DNA from: a virus
Strand: one strand, 5' to 3'
Virus record (IMG/VR): IMGVR_UViG_3300030012_003403
Coordinates: 1 to 29,342 of that record
DNA: 29,342 nt
Shown piece after piece: positions 9,350-18,744 of this stretch. The notes under the pieces are model-generated. The model saw only the letters and a program-made list of their open reading frames with translations, did no database searches and was not told the DNA's origin. Position 1 is the stretch's first letter. The number at the start of each line of letters is the position of its first letter. A program made the translations under genes and the position numbers.

Positions 9350-10102
9350 TTATTGTGCTACTTGTACGTTTCTATTATCTTTATCTTTACCTGCGGCTAT
9401 ACCTACTAAACCTGGTTTGTTAAGTAATATACCAGCAAGTTCTAGTATTTTAAATACTAATGTATCTTCTTCAGATGGGTGTAGTTCAAAGTTTACAGTA
9501 TTAGTTGAATCATGCAAAGGATATTCGTTGCCGCCAGCAGACTGTGGCACAACAACATAATTCCAGTAAGGTGTAGTAGGTTTAGCTATATAATTACACG
9601 ATATATTAGAAGTAGCATAGCTAGGAGTATTTGCAGAAGGAAATATTTTTAGTACAGTATTAGTCTTGTAAACATATACTGGTCTGTTAGCGTTAGGTTT
9701 AAATAAACCTGTTTGCTGCATCATACGAAGATCGTTGATTTCTACACGTTCTACTTCAATAAAGTTGTCTGAACTTACTTCATAAAAAACTGTACCTAGT
9801 CTATGCACAGCTGTAGATATTGGTAGTGTTACTTCGTTTGTGTTTGCTATAGCAGACATAGCTACATCAAATTGTTGAAATGGTGCTATTTTAGCGGCTA
9901 ACGTATCTACCATATCACCGTATTCTGTAGATACACCTTTAGTCATCTGCGCTTGATCTAAGTCGTCAAAATAATTTTCAAATATATCTAGCTGCGCTTG
10001 CTCTGCAAACAAGTTAAATTCTATAGGCGTAATATAGCCTCTTTGTTCTTTATTAGCTATTGCTAAAACTTTTTGATATACCGTGTCTATACTTACTGCC
10101 AT
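9350..10102 (-). CDS. Virion connector/ring protein
   Basis: This 250-residue product starts at the ATG at 10102 (MAVSIDTVYQKVLAIANKEQRGYI). An in-frame ATG at 10126 would add eight residues but lies in the foot of a hairpin, so I prefer 10102. The N-terminal half is helical (FNLFAEQAQLDIFENYFDDLDQAQ). The middle is beta-rich, with VHRLGTVFYEV, and the end is helical (LVFKILELAGILLNKPGLVGIAAGKD). Similar proteins occur between the capsid and stabilization genes in marine and crAss-like phages and are considered ring or tail-tube components. The stop is 1 nt from the start of the next connector gene. The assignment rests on gene order and general resemblance. Confidence 0.75.
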   Translation of the reverse strand: MAVSIDTVYQKVLAIANKEQRGYITPIEFNLFAEQAQLDIFENYFDDLDQAQMTKGVSTEYGDMVDTLAAKIAPFQQFDVAMSAIANTNEVTLPISTAVHRLGTVFYEVSSDNFIEVERVEINDLRMMQQTGLFKPNANRPVYVYKTNTVLKIFPSANTPSYATSNISCNYIAKPTTPYWNYVVVPQSAGGNEYPLHDSTNTVNFELHPSEEDTLVFKILELAGILLNKPGLVGIAAGKDKDNRNVQVAQ

Positions 10103-10121
10103 TATTATATTTTTATAGTTA

Positions 10122-10147
10122 AGCAACCACCCCGTAGAGTGGCTGCT
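10122..10147 (-). other. Intergenic hairpin before the connector gene
   Basis: Arms AGCAACCAC (10122-10130) and GTGGCTGCT (10139-10147) pair over nine positions with one mismatch (a G-T wobble in one strand) around an 8-nt loop. On the minus transcript the hairpin lies just upstream of the ATG at 10102. No run of T follows in either direction, so it is not a clear intrinsic terminator. It may be an RNA processing site or a translation-control element. Confidence 0.5.
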
Positions 10148-10158
10148 CTACTATGTGA

Positions 10159-10983
10159 TTAATTTAATCGTTTCTCAATGTTGGAGTAAATCTCCATACC
10201 TTCATCTGTTTTAAACCAAGCAGCTAAAGCAGAATATGGGTGCTCATCAAATGGTACAGTCATAATTTTTCTATCATTACTGCTCCACATGAAATAACGC
10301 TGATCAGCTGATAACTTTATTATATTAGCTTCTACAGCTTTAATACCAAAGTTTCTAAGCATCACATTATCATCTGTAGTGAGTTCTAAGAACAGTTTAG
10401 GATTTCTCTTAGCAAACAGCAACAAATCTCTTCTAAGCTCCTTAGAACTTAAGTTAGTTACTTCAGATCCTTTTTCTACTCTCATAATAGCTTCAGCCAT
10501 ATCAACATCCATCTCTTTAGCTATCATTAACGCCTGCACTTCAAACTCTAGCCAGTCTAGTTGATTTTCTGCAACTTGAACAGGTTTGTGTTCGTAAAAT
10601 ATTTTATCTTTGTGCGGGTGGTATATAGATAAAAGCTTTTGCAAAACTGTCTCTTCTTTTGGAACATACAAAGAACCACTTCTAAATATAATATGTGAAA
10701 GTCTTTGATCACCTTTCATTTCATCTACAAAACAAGTTTGTTGATTTTTACAATACTTAAGCTCTCTTTGAAAACCTTTTTCTTCGTCAAACCAATATAT
10801 GTTAGTTGATCTAATCATATGAGACAATGGTTTGTTTCTACCTTTTAAATAATAAATTCTATCTTTTACCTCCCACTCAGGTTTTTTAGGTTGTGGCTTT
10901 TCAATAACTACTTCAACCATTTTATTTGTAGCTTTAACTTCTGGTTGTGCTACTTCAACTTTTGTTTCTTTTTTCTTTGCCAT
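10159..10983 (-). CDS. Conserved unknown downstream of the major capsid gene
   Basis: This is a 274-residue protein with a Lys/Glu/Val-rich unstructured N-terminus (about 1-35, MAKKKETKVEVAQPEVKA). A mixed alpha/beta region follows that contains RIYYLKGRNKPLSHMIRS and YWFDEEKGFQRELKYCKNQQ, then a helical second half with many charged residues. Two Cys are about 10 residues apart (KYCKNQQTCFVDE) without a second pair, so no zinc finger is visible. It is separated from the capsid gene by an intrinsic terminator and from the connector gene by a hairpin, so it may be expressed at its own level. Its position suggests a head-completion or head-decoration role. I do not recognise a named family. Confidence 0.75.
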   Translation of the reverse strand: MAKKKETKVEVAQPEVKATNKMVEVVIEKPQPKKPEWEVKDRIYYLKGRNKPLSHMIRSTNIYWFDEEKGFQRELKYCKNQQTCFVDEMKGDQRLSHIIFRSGSLYVPKEETVLQKLLSIYHPHKDKIFYEHKPVQVAENQLDWLEFEVQALMIAKEMDVDMAEAIMRVEKGSEVTNLSSKELRRDLLLFAKRNPKLFLELTTDDNVMLRNFGIKAVEANIIKLSADQRYFMWSSNDRKIMTVPFDEHPYSALAAWFKTDEGMEIYSNIEKRLN

Positions 10984-11007
10984 AATATAATATAATAAAA
11001 AATTAAT

Positions 11008-11037
11008 AAAAAACTACCCCACCCGAAGGCAGGGTAG
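11008..11037 (-). terminator. Intrinsic terminator after the major capsid gene
   Basis: On the minus strand a 10-bp stem (two G-T pairs) runs from CTACCCTGCC to GGTGGGGTAG around a TTCG loop closed by C-G, a C(UUCG)G tetraloop, which is exceptionally stable in RNA. Six T follow directly (A run 11008-11013 on the plus strand). It lies 12 nt past the capsid stop codon. A terminator here can protect or cap the capsid mRNA and reduce expression of the tail genes downstream. Confidence 0.9.
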
Positions 11038-11049
11038 CTTAAAAGTGAT

Positions 11050-12573
11050 TTACTTCATTAACATAAAGTTGTTAGCACCTTGAGTAACTAAACATCTTTC
11101 AGATAAGAAGTGAATTTGCATTGCATCTAAAGCAGACGTAGCAGCTCCAACTGAACCAGTAGTCCAAGTTTTCATTCTACGATCATCTGTTTGAGAAGCT
11201 CTGTATCGAACGTGTAAGAAAGGACGCTTAAGGTTCTTTCCTAATTGCTGATCGTATACAGTTGAAGTACCAGCGGGAATAATGACTCCACGGATAGCGT
11301 TAGCACCAGCCGCGTCGTTAATACCACCACGAGTAGCTTTATCGTTTAAGTAACGGAAATCAGACTTATAGAAGTCATAAGAACCTCTTCTGAATCCAGA
11401 GAAACCTAAATTTAAAGCCATATCTTCGTCGTTCTCAAATACACCGTAAGATGTACCACCAGCACCGTAAGAGTTCATAGAAGCTAACATATCGTCAAAC
11501 GCTAAAGATGTAGCACGGTTAACGAATAACATGTTTTCTTCAATAGCACCTTGAGAGTCAAACTCAGCAAGTATTGCGTCAAACTCAGCTAAATCACTAG
11601 CAGCGTTAACACCAGTAACACCAGTAGTAACATTACCTCTTGATTCAATAGCAGCAAATAAACCTTCAGTACCGTACTGAGTAGCTCCACCAGCAATAAC
11701 TTGATCGTTAGCATCAAGTAAAGTGTTTGAACCATCTGCAGCTGATTTTTCAGACTCAAGCATAGACATTTCTAAGTAATCATTGAAACGAGCTCTTGTG
11801 TCAGATTCAGCTTTTAAGTACCATAAGTAACCAGACTGTCCTTCTTCGCCAGTAATCTCAACCCAACCAATACGAGATGTATCAGATCCTGATACTTCGT
11901 AGTAGTCTTTCATAATGATAGGCTTGTTAGTGAAAGTTTGAAATCTTGGCTCGTTAGCACCTCTTCCTTCAGCAGTAGCATCTCCAGCCGCAGCATTGTA
12001 AGAAACACCTTTGCCAAACTCAGAACCGTAAACTAAAATAGTAGTTTCTTGATTACCAGTAGTAGATAAAGTGTCAGCTTTGTAAGGTGAAACGTCAATA
12101 ACGTCTGTAGCTACTTTTGTTACTACAGCTTTAACAACGTTATTAGTAGCGTCAGCAATAATAATAGTGTCATTAACTCTAATACCATGTCTTACCTCTC
12201 CAGTATGACTGTTAGAGATACCTGCGTTATCAGAATCAGCTCCGTCAATATCAGACTGAATTGTAAGCTGTGAACTTGAGTTAAGACCACCTGTAGCGCT
12301 TGATACTTTACCTTTGTAAGATAAGTGTAATCTACCTTGCTCAGACCAAATAACTTGATCAGAAGTCATAGCCTCTTCCGCTCCGATTTTAGATAAAAAA
12401 CCTGAAATGGTACGAGGACCAAATACTTCAGCTTCTTTTTCCATTAGATCGGGCAGGTATTGTTGCGACCAGTTTGTGCCAGACGCAGTAAAGTCTAAGT
12501 AGTTTGTAGCTAGCGCTTGCTTCATAGGAGCTGGAACGCTGTTTAACAAACCACCGGGATTTGAAATTGCCAT
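11050..12573 (-). CDS. Major capsid protein (crAss-like, HK97 fold)
   Basis: This is a 507-residue protein. The N-terminus (PAPMKQALATNYLDF, then YLPDLMEKEAEVFGPRTISGFLSKIG) and the central GYLWYLKAESDTRARFNDYLEMSMLESE (about residues 246-273) are like the major capsid proteins of crAss-like phages, which have the HK97 fold with extra domains. The region around residues 370-415 (SYGAGG.SYGVFENDEDMALNLGFSGFRRGSYDFYKSDFRYLND) also fits that family. The length agrees with the roughly 490-510 residues usual there. The gene follows an acidic scaffold gene and is followed by a strong terminator, as expected for the most abundant virion protein. No separate protease gene is visible in the window. 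Assembly may involve the phage GroEL/GroES; that is inference. Confidence 0.9.
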   Translation of the reverse strand: MAISNPGGLLNSVPAPMKQALATNYLDFTASGTNWSQQYLPDLMEKEAEVFGPRTISGFLSKIGAEEAMTSDQVIWSEQGRLHLSYKGKVSSATGGLNSSSQLTIQSDIDGADSDNAGISNSHTGEVRHGIRVNDTIIIADATNNVVKAVVTKVATDVIDVSPYKADTLSTTGNQETTILVYGSEFGKGVSYNAAAGDATAEGRGANEPRFQTFTNKPIIMKDYYEVSGSDTSRIGWVEITGEEGQSGYLWYLKAESDTRARFNDYLEMSMLESEKSAADGSNTLLDANDQVIAGGATQYGTEGLFAAIESRGNVTTGVTGVNAASDLAEFDAILAEFDSQGAIEENMLFVNRATSLAFDDMLASMNSYGAGGTSYGVFENDEDMALNLGFSGFRRGSYDFYKSDFRYLNDKATRGGINDAAGANAIRGVIIPAGTSTVYDQQLGKNLKRPFLHVRYRASQTDDRRMKTWTTGSVGAATSALDAMQIHFLSERCLVTQGANNFMLMK

Positions 12574-12601
12574 TTTTAATTTGTTTTAAATGGGTTAATA
12601 A

Positions 12602-13786
12602 TTAGTTTCTTTTTTTAAATTTAAACGAAGGCGTATCATCACCTAATACTCTTACTTTAATTCCACCTGTGCTTTCATTACTAAAAGACTGTCTAGCATC
12701 CATATTTACATTTTTTGCATTAGCAACAGAATCTTGTATAGCGTCAGCTTTACCTTGTTCGTAAAAGTGTCTAGCGATAACGTCTGGATTCATAGCAGCA
12801 TATAAAGCTTTGTGATAACCTTCAATGTCTTTAATAGTATTATCTTTGTTTAAAAACTTATTGATAAAATTATTAATGTCACTTTGTTTTCTCGCAACTT
12901 CACTTGGATTAGGTACTTTAACATTTAATTTTTTACCATCGACATTGTATTCAAAACCTTTGAAATTGTCGTTTAAAACTTGATTAGTTTTGTTGATAAA
13001 ATAATCAGAACGTTCTTTTGCTAATTGCTCCTGTGCTTCCACGTCTTCGTTATATTGATTAAAGAACTGTATCGCCTCTTGCTGCTCGGCAGTAAGATTT
13101 GACCCTGCTTTAATCTCGTCATAATACTTAGACTTTTGCCCGTCTAAATAGGCTTTAGCCTCTGCAACCTGCTCTTTTAAGGCTATTTTCTTTCTACGTA
13201 TTTCTCTTTCTTCGTCAACTTCTTCGTCAAACTTAAAGTTTTCTTCCATAAGAAATTGTCGTTCCTCAGCGTCTAAGTGAGGCTTAGTTGTTCTATAATA
13301 TTCGTCAAGCGCTGTTAAATTATCCATTTCTTCATAGTTACGGTTTAATCTAACATAATCTTCTACGCTTCCGCCAGTATCGTTCACAAAGTCAACTAGC
13401 TTTTGTATATTTTCTGGTAATGCCTGACCAGTAGCTTCAGCTTTATCTATAGCTGCGTTAGCTGCATCAACAGTGTTACTTACTTCTTCTTGGACACTTT
13501 GTTCGGCAACTTCTTCATTTGTTGCTTCGACGTTTTCTTCGCGTACTTCTTCGCTAACTCCGGATTCGTCGCGAACAGGTATCTCATCTGTGTTTTGCTC
13601 CTGAACGGCATTTTCTAATTCGTTTATTTTGTTCATATCAAGAACAATAGTACCGTCTTCTCTATAAGACACTGGCGACTCTTGTTCTACTACTTCTTCT
13701 TGTGGCTGCTCTTCTTGCGGTTGTTCCACTTGTTCTTCATTAGGCTCTACGCCTTGAACTTCTTCAATGTTTTCGTTTTCTTCCAT
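12602..13786 (-). CDS. Acidic scaffolding-type protein
   Basis: This 394-residue protein has a first 110 residues that are almost entirely Glu, Gln, Val, Asn and Pro (for example EEVQGVEPNEEQVEQPQEEQ). Long charged helices follow (about 150-260; DAEERQFLMEENFKFDEEVDEEREIRRKK), and the C-terminus is basic (PSFKFKKRN). An acidic, elongated, coiled-coil-rich protein coded directly between portal and capsid genes is the classic position and make-up of a capsid scaffold. The basic C-terminal tail resembles the capsid-binding end of other scaffolds such as that of P22. There is no Ser-His or Ser-Lys protease motif, so a fused head protease is unlikely. No homologue can be named from sequence alone. 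Confidence 0.8.
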   Translation of the reverse strand: MEENENIEEVQGVEPNEEQVEQPQEEQPQEEVVEQESPVSYREDGTIVLDMNKINELENAVQEQNTDEIPVRDESGVSEEVREENVEATNEEVAEQSVQEEVSNTVDAANAAIDKAEATGQALPENIQKLVDFVNDTGGSVEDYVRLNRNYEEMDNLTALDEYYRTTKPHLDAEERQFLMEENFKFDEEVDEEREIRRKKIALKEQVAEAKAYLDGQKSKYYDEIKAGSNLTAEQQEAIQFFNQYNEDVEAQEQLAKERSDYFINKTNQVLNDNFKGFEYNVDGKKLNVKVPNPSEVARKQSDINNFINKFLNKDNTIKDIEGYHKALYAAMNPDVIARHFYEQGKADAIQDSVANAKNVNMDARQSFSNESTGGIKVRVLGDDTPSFKFKKRN

Positions 13787-13808
13787 AATATATAATATAA
13801 GTTAATAG

Positions 13809-16247
13809 TTATCTAGGGTCAAAACCACCTAGTCCCATGCCACCTCCAAGTATATCATTACCTGATGACTCAAACTTTTTAGGTGGTGCGCCTGTTTTTC
13901 TTTGGTCTATAAGCTCGCTTTGCTGACTAGCTTGTATTCTAGTTCTTTCATCTTTACGATCTTCTTTTTCTTTTTCTTTATTGCTAATAGACTGTAAGTC
14001 CATTTGCTTTAATCGCATGTTAATTTCAAACTCATGGTCCATAAGTTCTTTTTTAACATTAGCTTCATGCGTTATTATTTGTGTCTTAGCTTGAGTTTTT
14101 ATTTGTTCAAGCTGCGCGTTCATTTGCGTCATAGCTTGTTGCTTCTGTACTTCTGCTTGAGCAGCAACTTGCTGCGCTTGTGCGTTAGCTTCAGACTGAG
14201 CCTTTATATTTTCTTGTTGACGCTTTTGATCGTCATCAAGTTTTTTCTTACGTCTAATCTTTAGCATTTGATTAGCAAGTCTAACATTTTTAATTTCACG
14301 CAAGTCTATAGCGTCAGACAAATCTATACTATTTTGCTGTAACGCTTGCTGTATATTGTTTTCAAGTAATTGTTTTTCTTCTTCATCTGGCGCAAGCTCT
14401 ATAAATATGCCAAAGTCATACAAGTGCAAACTAGCCATTTCTTCTAATGTGCCAACGTTATGAGCTCCTATAGCTTGAATAAACGCATCTTTTGTAGGCG
14501 AGTACTCTATTATATCAGATATTCTAAGTGATAAACTTTCAGCTACAGACTTAGTTAAAAATAATCCAGCCTGCAGTATATGTCTTGTTGCTGTATTACT
14601 ATTTGCAGCCGCTAGTTTTTGTACACCAACTAAAGCATCTTTTGCTGGAGTACTACCGTCACGCGCTTCGTTAAGCCCGGTAGTATCTCTAATCATTTGT
14701 AAATAATAGTTGTACGTGCCTATTAAACTTTGCATTTTAGCCCCACCATTACCGCTTTGTATTTCTTGTATTGGCACACGGCCTGGATTACCTTCGCCTA
14801 GCTCGTTCATTGATCTACCAATAACACTACCTGTTTGGAAGAACATATTTAAAGCTTCTTGTGGATTATAATTTGTGCCGTTACCTAAATCTATTTCAGC
14901 TAAACCGTCAGCATCAAGATAAATACCATCAGGTATAAGTCTTGACATAACTTGCTGTAGCTTTAAGTGTGTAAGTTGTATCATGTCAGCAAAGCCTGTA
15001 ATACGACTAACTAAACTTTCTATACGACCGTTATACATACGAGGCGCCACAATAGAGTAATTCATTTTTACTTTATTAAAATCACTTTTAGGCCTCATCA
15101 TGTTATCAACTTTCTGCCATTGTATAAGCATGTCAGTTCCAACTATAAATGCACCTTCAAACAAACACTCTACTGTTTTTTGTAATTTTGCAAAGTTAAC
15201 CTGCGCTTCTGTTGGTGGATTAAAAGTATCATCTTTTTCTATAACTTTCATAGCGCCAGTAGCAGTCTCTTTAACCTTGTATACATTGTTCATGTATGTC
15301 TTGTAGTTAAAATATAAAACTTGTACTTTATTGTTATCAGTTTCTCTACCGTAAGAGTATTTTCTCGAGTATCTACCTGATGTTTGATTATTAGAATTTA
15401 GTATTTTTTTTATTTCATCTTCTTGTAGATCTGGAAACTGCTTTACAAGTTCATTGATAGGTACATCTTTTACTTCGCCAACATAGTATATATCTTCAAA
15501 ATATGGTGAGTCTGTGTACGAATATACTAAGTCGGCTGGATCAACATACTCTACAACTACACCTTCAGATCTATTAAAGCTTGTTTTAACAGCGCCTATA
15601 CCTAGCACAGTTAAATCATAATTAACTCTTTTTCTTATAAGATCGTAGTTATTACCTTTAAGCAATACATTTATAGCTTGTTCTTCTGCTAGCTCTACAG
15701 CTTGTTTATATGTAAGCTGCATATGTAACTCAAGCTCTTCTTCTGTTTCTGGCAACTTGTCTTCTGGAACTGAAGATAAATCTACATTGAAAGTATCTTT
15801 GTAAAATTTGTTGAAGTCTTTTGTGCGCATTTCATCTAACATACGTTGCATATAGTCAGTGCGTTTTTGTACGCCGTAAGGATCTTGCGAGTGTGCTTTT
15901 ACGTCAAAAGCTCTTTCACTCATACCGTTAACAACAATGTCAACAAACTTAGGTATAATAGGCACAGGCTTCCAGTCTAAATTTAAATAAGATAAATCAC
16001 CGTTTACAGAAAGCTCATCTTTATATTTCTGTATACCTTGTTCACCTCTTGCGTATAATCTTAACTTGTGAAATGTATTTTTATTATTATAATATCTACT
16101 ACTAGAATAATTGTTACCCATAGTGTTTGACTCAAACCACTCTTTTTCTATAGCTTTTGCTATTTTTAAACCATATTCAGGTAGTATTTTTTCTAAGTCG
16201 CTAACAGCTTGACTAGGAAAATAATTTTTATATACTGATTCAGCCAT
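13809..16247 (-). CDS. Portal protein (crAss-like)
   Basis: This 812-residue protein forms the dodecameric DNA channel at the unique head vertex. Residues 60-125 (FHKLRLYARGEQGIQKYKDE, LSYLNLDWKPVPIIPKFVDI, then VVNGMSERAFDVKAHSQDPYG) are the most conserved block of crAss-like portals. A long central wing and stem follow. Residues around 655-770 form a Gln/Ala/Lys-rich coiled coil (QAQQVAAQAEVQKQQAMTQM and on), the extended C-terminal barrel region. The C-terminus is Gly-rich (GGGMGLGGFDPR). The start is 2 nt past the TerL stop, the usual terL-portal order. About 800 residues is normal for this family and larger than P22-type portals. Confidence 0.9.
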   Translation of the reverse strand: MAESVYKNYFPSQAVSDLEKILPEYGLKIAKAIEKEWFESNTMGNNYSSSRYYNNKNTFHKLRLYARGEQGIQKYKDELSVNGDLSYLNLDWKPVPIIPKFVDIVVNGMSERAFDVKAHSQDPYGVQKRTDYMQRMLDEMRTKDFNKFYKDTFNVDLSSVPEDKLPETEEELELHMQLTYKQAVELAEEQAINVLLKGNNYDLIRKRVNYDLTVLGIGAVKTSFNRSEGVVVEYVDPADLVYSYTDSPYFEDIYYVGEVKDVPINELVKQFPDLQEDEIKKILNSNNQTSGRYSRKYSYGRETDNNKVQVLYFNYKTYMNNVYKVKETATGAMKVIEKDDTFNPPTEAQVNFAKLQKTVECLFEGAFIVGTDMLIQWQKVDNMMRPKSDFNKVKMNYSIVAPRMYNGRIESLVSRITGFADMIQLTHLKLQQVMSRLIPDGIYLDADGLAEIDLGNGTNYNPQEALNMFFQTGSVIGRSMNELGEGNPGRVPIQEIQSGNGGAKMQSLIGTYNYYLQMIRDTTGLNEARDGSTPAKDALVGVQKLAAANSNTATRHILQAGLFLTKSVAESLSLRISDIIEYSPTKDAFIQAIGAHNVGTLEEMASLHLYDFGIFIELAPDEEEKQLLENNIQQALQQNSIDLSDAIDLREIKNVRLANQMLKIRRKKKLDDDQKRQQENIKAQSEANAQAQQVAAQAEVQKQQAMTQMNAQLEQIKTQAKTQIITHEANVKKELMDHEFEINMRLKQMDLQSISNKEKEKEDRKDERTRIQASQQSELIDQRKTGAPPKKFESSGNDILGGGMGLGGFDPR

Positions 16248-16249
16248 AT

Positions 16250-18466
16250 TTAATTTTTAATTATTGTCGATGAATAACCATCGTTTTTATATCTAGCAAT
16301 ATTTATGTTTACTTTTGGTCTTTCTATTTTAGCGTTTGGCGCGTATAAATGTCTGTTGCAAGCCATTATAGCTAAACCAGAACTTATAGATGCATCAAAC
16401 TTAGTTCTTTTATTTATATCAAACTTAGCCCAATCGTTCAACGTGTCATTAAAATACATCGAACCATATCTACCATTTTCTATGTGGCCAACATGATCGT
16501 TGATATACATCTCAATAGCAGCAGCATGAGCTTGTTTTATATCTTCGCTAGAGTTAGGTATACCACCTACTTCTTTTTCAGCAACAGATAATTTATTCCA
16601 AACTTTGTCAGGTCTATTCATACTAAATCCTCTATAACCTCTACGTCTCAAATAATATAGTAATCTTGGTTTGTTGTTCTCTGCAAGCAAAGGCATACCA
16701 TAAAATACTAGCGCCATTAATACATCTTCAAAAAACATTTCAGCTGTTTGTGGTCTAGCTATATATTCTAGAAAAAAAGCGTTAGCAGGAGCATCTTCCA
16801 TTGAAAACTTTGTTAATCCATGAAGAGATCCGTTGGATCCTCGACCATCAACAGTACCGCTAATATCATAACTATCGCAGCCAAAAGCGCCCATATGCTC
16901 ATTTCCAGGATATTTTATTCCGTTCTTAATTATAACTTTGTTCTGTAGGTGTGGCTGAGGTGTCCAAGATATTTTAAATCTACCTTGTGGGTTTGGGTGG
17001 AATATTACATGGGTATCTTTAACTCCGTTAGCCCACTGAAAATTACCAGTGTTAATAACTGCAGAGCTAGTTATTCCTTCGTTGTAATCTATTTGTTCGT
17101 ATATCTTAACTAAATTAAATATACTATTTTTTGTCTCATCTCTAAATGCATGTTCTTCAGTTCTTGGAAACTGCCTATAAAACTCGTTTAACGCATCTTG
17201 ATCTGACTTTAATCCTTCAACTTCATTTTCCCAATGATCAATAACCCCTTGATCTATCAATTCACCGTGTGGTCCGTATACATCATCGCTAGGGTTATTA
17301 AATGTAGGTTGTCCGTATTCGTCAATAAATCCTTCAAAGTTCCATTCCATTGGCATAAACAAAGAATATAAGCCAGACTTTGTTTGTCCATTTCTATTTC
17401 TACTTGTGACGTCTGAGTCATTGTATAGTTTTTTAAAGTTATCACCGCCTTTGTCTAACGAGTTACTTGTAGAACCCATCATGCACTTGCCAACTATACG
17501 AGCACCTAGCCTTAAACAAGTTTTAGTTACTCGCCAGTTGTTTAGAATATTATCAGGTCTTTCCCACTTACCACTTTCATCGTGAACTAGCAAGTTAAGC
17601 TTTTCACCGTCATAGCTGTTGTCACCAGTGTTTTTCCAATCAATAGTAGTGTCAAGTCCAACCAGCTCTTCCTGCTTTTCGTTTGCAGTAATTTTTTTAC
17701 GCGTAAACTTACTTGCAGGAACTCTATAAGCAAGTTCACTTTTAGGTCTGTCCATACCGTCTTGTATCGGTTTAAAGAAAAACGGATAGTTAACAGATAT
17801 TGGCACCACTTTATCGGTAAACATTTTTTTAGCATCAGCACCACTTTTAGATAGTATTCCATATCTAGCATCACTCGATATTGTGGCTAAGTTAACAGTT
17901 TCAGCTGAGCTCATAAATGAAAAACCACTACGTCTGTTTTTTAAATAACACATACCGTAGCATCTACTATCAGCTTTACAAGCTTCCCAAAATATAAAGA
18001 ACAGTCTGTTAGCTTCTCTAAAATCTGGAGCGCCAACATCAATTTTACTCCATTGCAAATACATATAGTGACTACCTGTTATATACGTAGGCTTATTGTT
18101 ATTATAAAACCAAAAGCCTTCATCACGACGCTTAAACTCTTCGTCTATATAATCGTACCACTGTTCTTTTGCTTCTTCAGGGTACGACCTCCAGTCAAAT
18201 ATATTTTTTAGCTTGCTTAACTCTTTAGGGTATTCTACTTTTTGCCATTTGTTTTTGTCAAACATATGCACTCGTGTCGGTTCAGCCGGCAACCCAATTC
18301 GCAAACCTTGAATCTCCACCACTTGTCCAATTTTTCCAGTTTTGCTAATAATGACAATATCGTTTTCTTTATCATATCCATATTTCCATAGACGTTTTTT
18401 GTTAAGTCGACTTATAGTAGTCTTCTTAACCGGTTCAACAATTTTATATAGTGTTTGTTCGTACAT
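16250..18466 (-). CDS. terL: Terminase large subunit (packaging ATPase/nuclease)
   Basis: This is a 738-residue DNA-packaging motor. The ATPase domain shows a deviant Walker A at about residues 174-186 (YLKNRRSGFSFMS) and Walker B NLLVHDES at 291-298, with Asp296 followed by catalytic Glu297. A likely coupling motif, MMGSTSN, begins at residue 329. The RNase H-like nuclease domain shows GCDSYDISG (Asp531), LLAENNK (Glu596) and KFDASISSGLA (Asp691), the expected acidic triad. The N-terminal 120 residues are an extra domain, also seen in crAss-like terminases. The ATG overlaps the TAA of the upstream small gene (TAATG), so the pair is probably co-translated. The portal follows after 2 nt. Confidence 0.92.
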   Translation of the reverse strand: MYEQTLYKIVEPVKKTTISRLNKKRLWKYGYDKENDIVIISKTGKIGQVVEIQGLRIGLPAEPTRVHMFDKNKWQKVEYPKELSKLKNIFDWRSYPEEAKEQWYDYIDEEFKRRDEGFWFYNNNKPTYITGSHYMYLQWSKIDVGAPDFREANRLFFIFWEACKADSRCYGMCYLKNRRSGFSFMSSAETVNLATISSDARYGILSKSGADAKKMFTDKVVPISVNYPFFFKPIQDGMDRPKSELAYRVPASKFTRKKITANEKQEELVGLDTTIDWKNTGDNSYDGEKLNLLVHDESGKWERPDNILNNWRVTKTCLRLGARIVGKCMMGSTSNSLDKGGDNFKKLYNDSDVTSRNRNGQTKSGLYSLFMPMEWNFEGFIDEYGQPTFNNPSDDVYGPHGELIDQGVIDHWENEVEGLKSDQDALNEFYRQFPRTEEHAFRDETKNSIFNLVKIYEQIDYNEGITSSAVINTGNFQWANGVKDTHVIFHPNPQGRFKISWTPQPHLQNKVIIKNGIKYPGNEHMGAFGCDSYDISGTVDGRGSNGSLHGLTKFSMEDAPANAFFLEYIARPQTAEMFFEDVLMALVFYGMPLLAENNKPRLLYYLRRRGYRGFSMNRPDKVWNKLSVAEKEVGGIPNSSEDIKQAHAAAIEMYINDHVGHIENGRYGSMYFNDTLNDWAKFDINKRTKFDASISSGLAIMACNRHLYAPNAKIERPKVNINIARYKNDGYSSTIIKN

Positions 18467-18744
18467 TACTTAGATCTTCCTTCAGCAAAACCTTTAAACA
18501 CTCTTTCTTTTTTATCTTCAGGCTCTTTACCTTCTAATATATTCTCTTCTTCTTGTATACGATTAAGTATTTCAAAAGCATCGAATATAGCTAACTTTTT
18601 AGTAGCTGCAGCGTTTTTTAATCTGTCAGCAGAAACATCATCTTCGCTGTGAGTAATAATCTGTTCTTGAGCTACTTTTATTAGTTCTTCAACAGCTTTA
18701 TGCCCAGCTTGGATTATACTCTTCTTCGTCTCCTTGATATTCAT
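18466..18744 (-). CDS. Possible terminase small subunit
   Basis: This 92-residue helical protein uses the ATG at 18744 (MNIKETKKSIIQAGHKAVEEL). A longer frame from 18807 would overlap the upstream gene by 110 nt and begins with a sequence unlike a conserved start. The C-terminal half, DRLKNAAATKKLAIFDAFEI followed by LNRIQEEEN, is a single long amphipathic helix of the kind found in oligomerising small phage proteins. It ends in a TAATG overlap with terL. Position directly before terL is the main reason for the call. The usual N-terminal helix-turn-helix of small terminases is not clear, so it could instead be an unrelated packaging accessory protein. Confidence 0.6.
   Translation of the reverse strand: MNIKETKKSIIQAGHKAVEELIKVAQEQIITHSEDDVSADRLKNAAATKKLAIFDAFEILNRIQEEENILEGKEPEDKKERVFKGFAEGRSK

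Noticed and set aside
10122-10147. Hairpin as an intrinsic terminator
   Set aside because: No T run follows on either strand.
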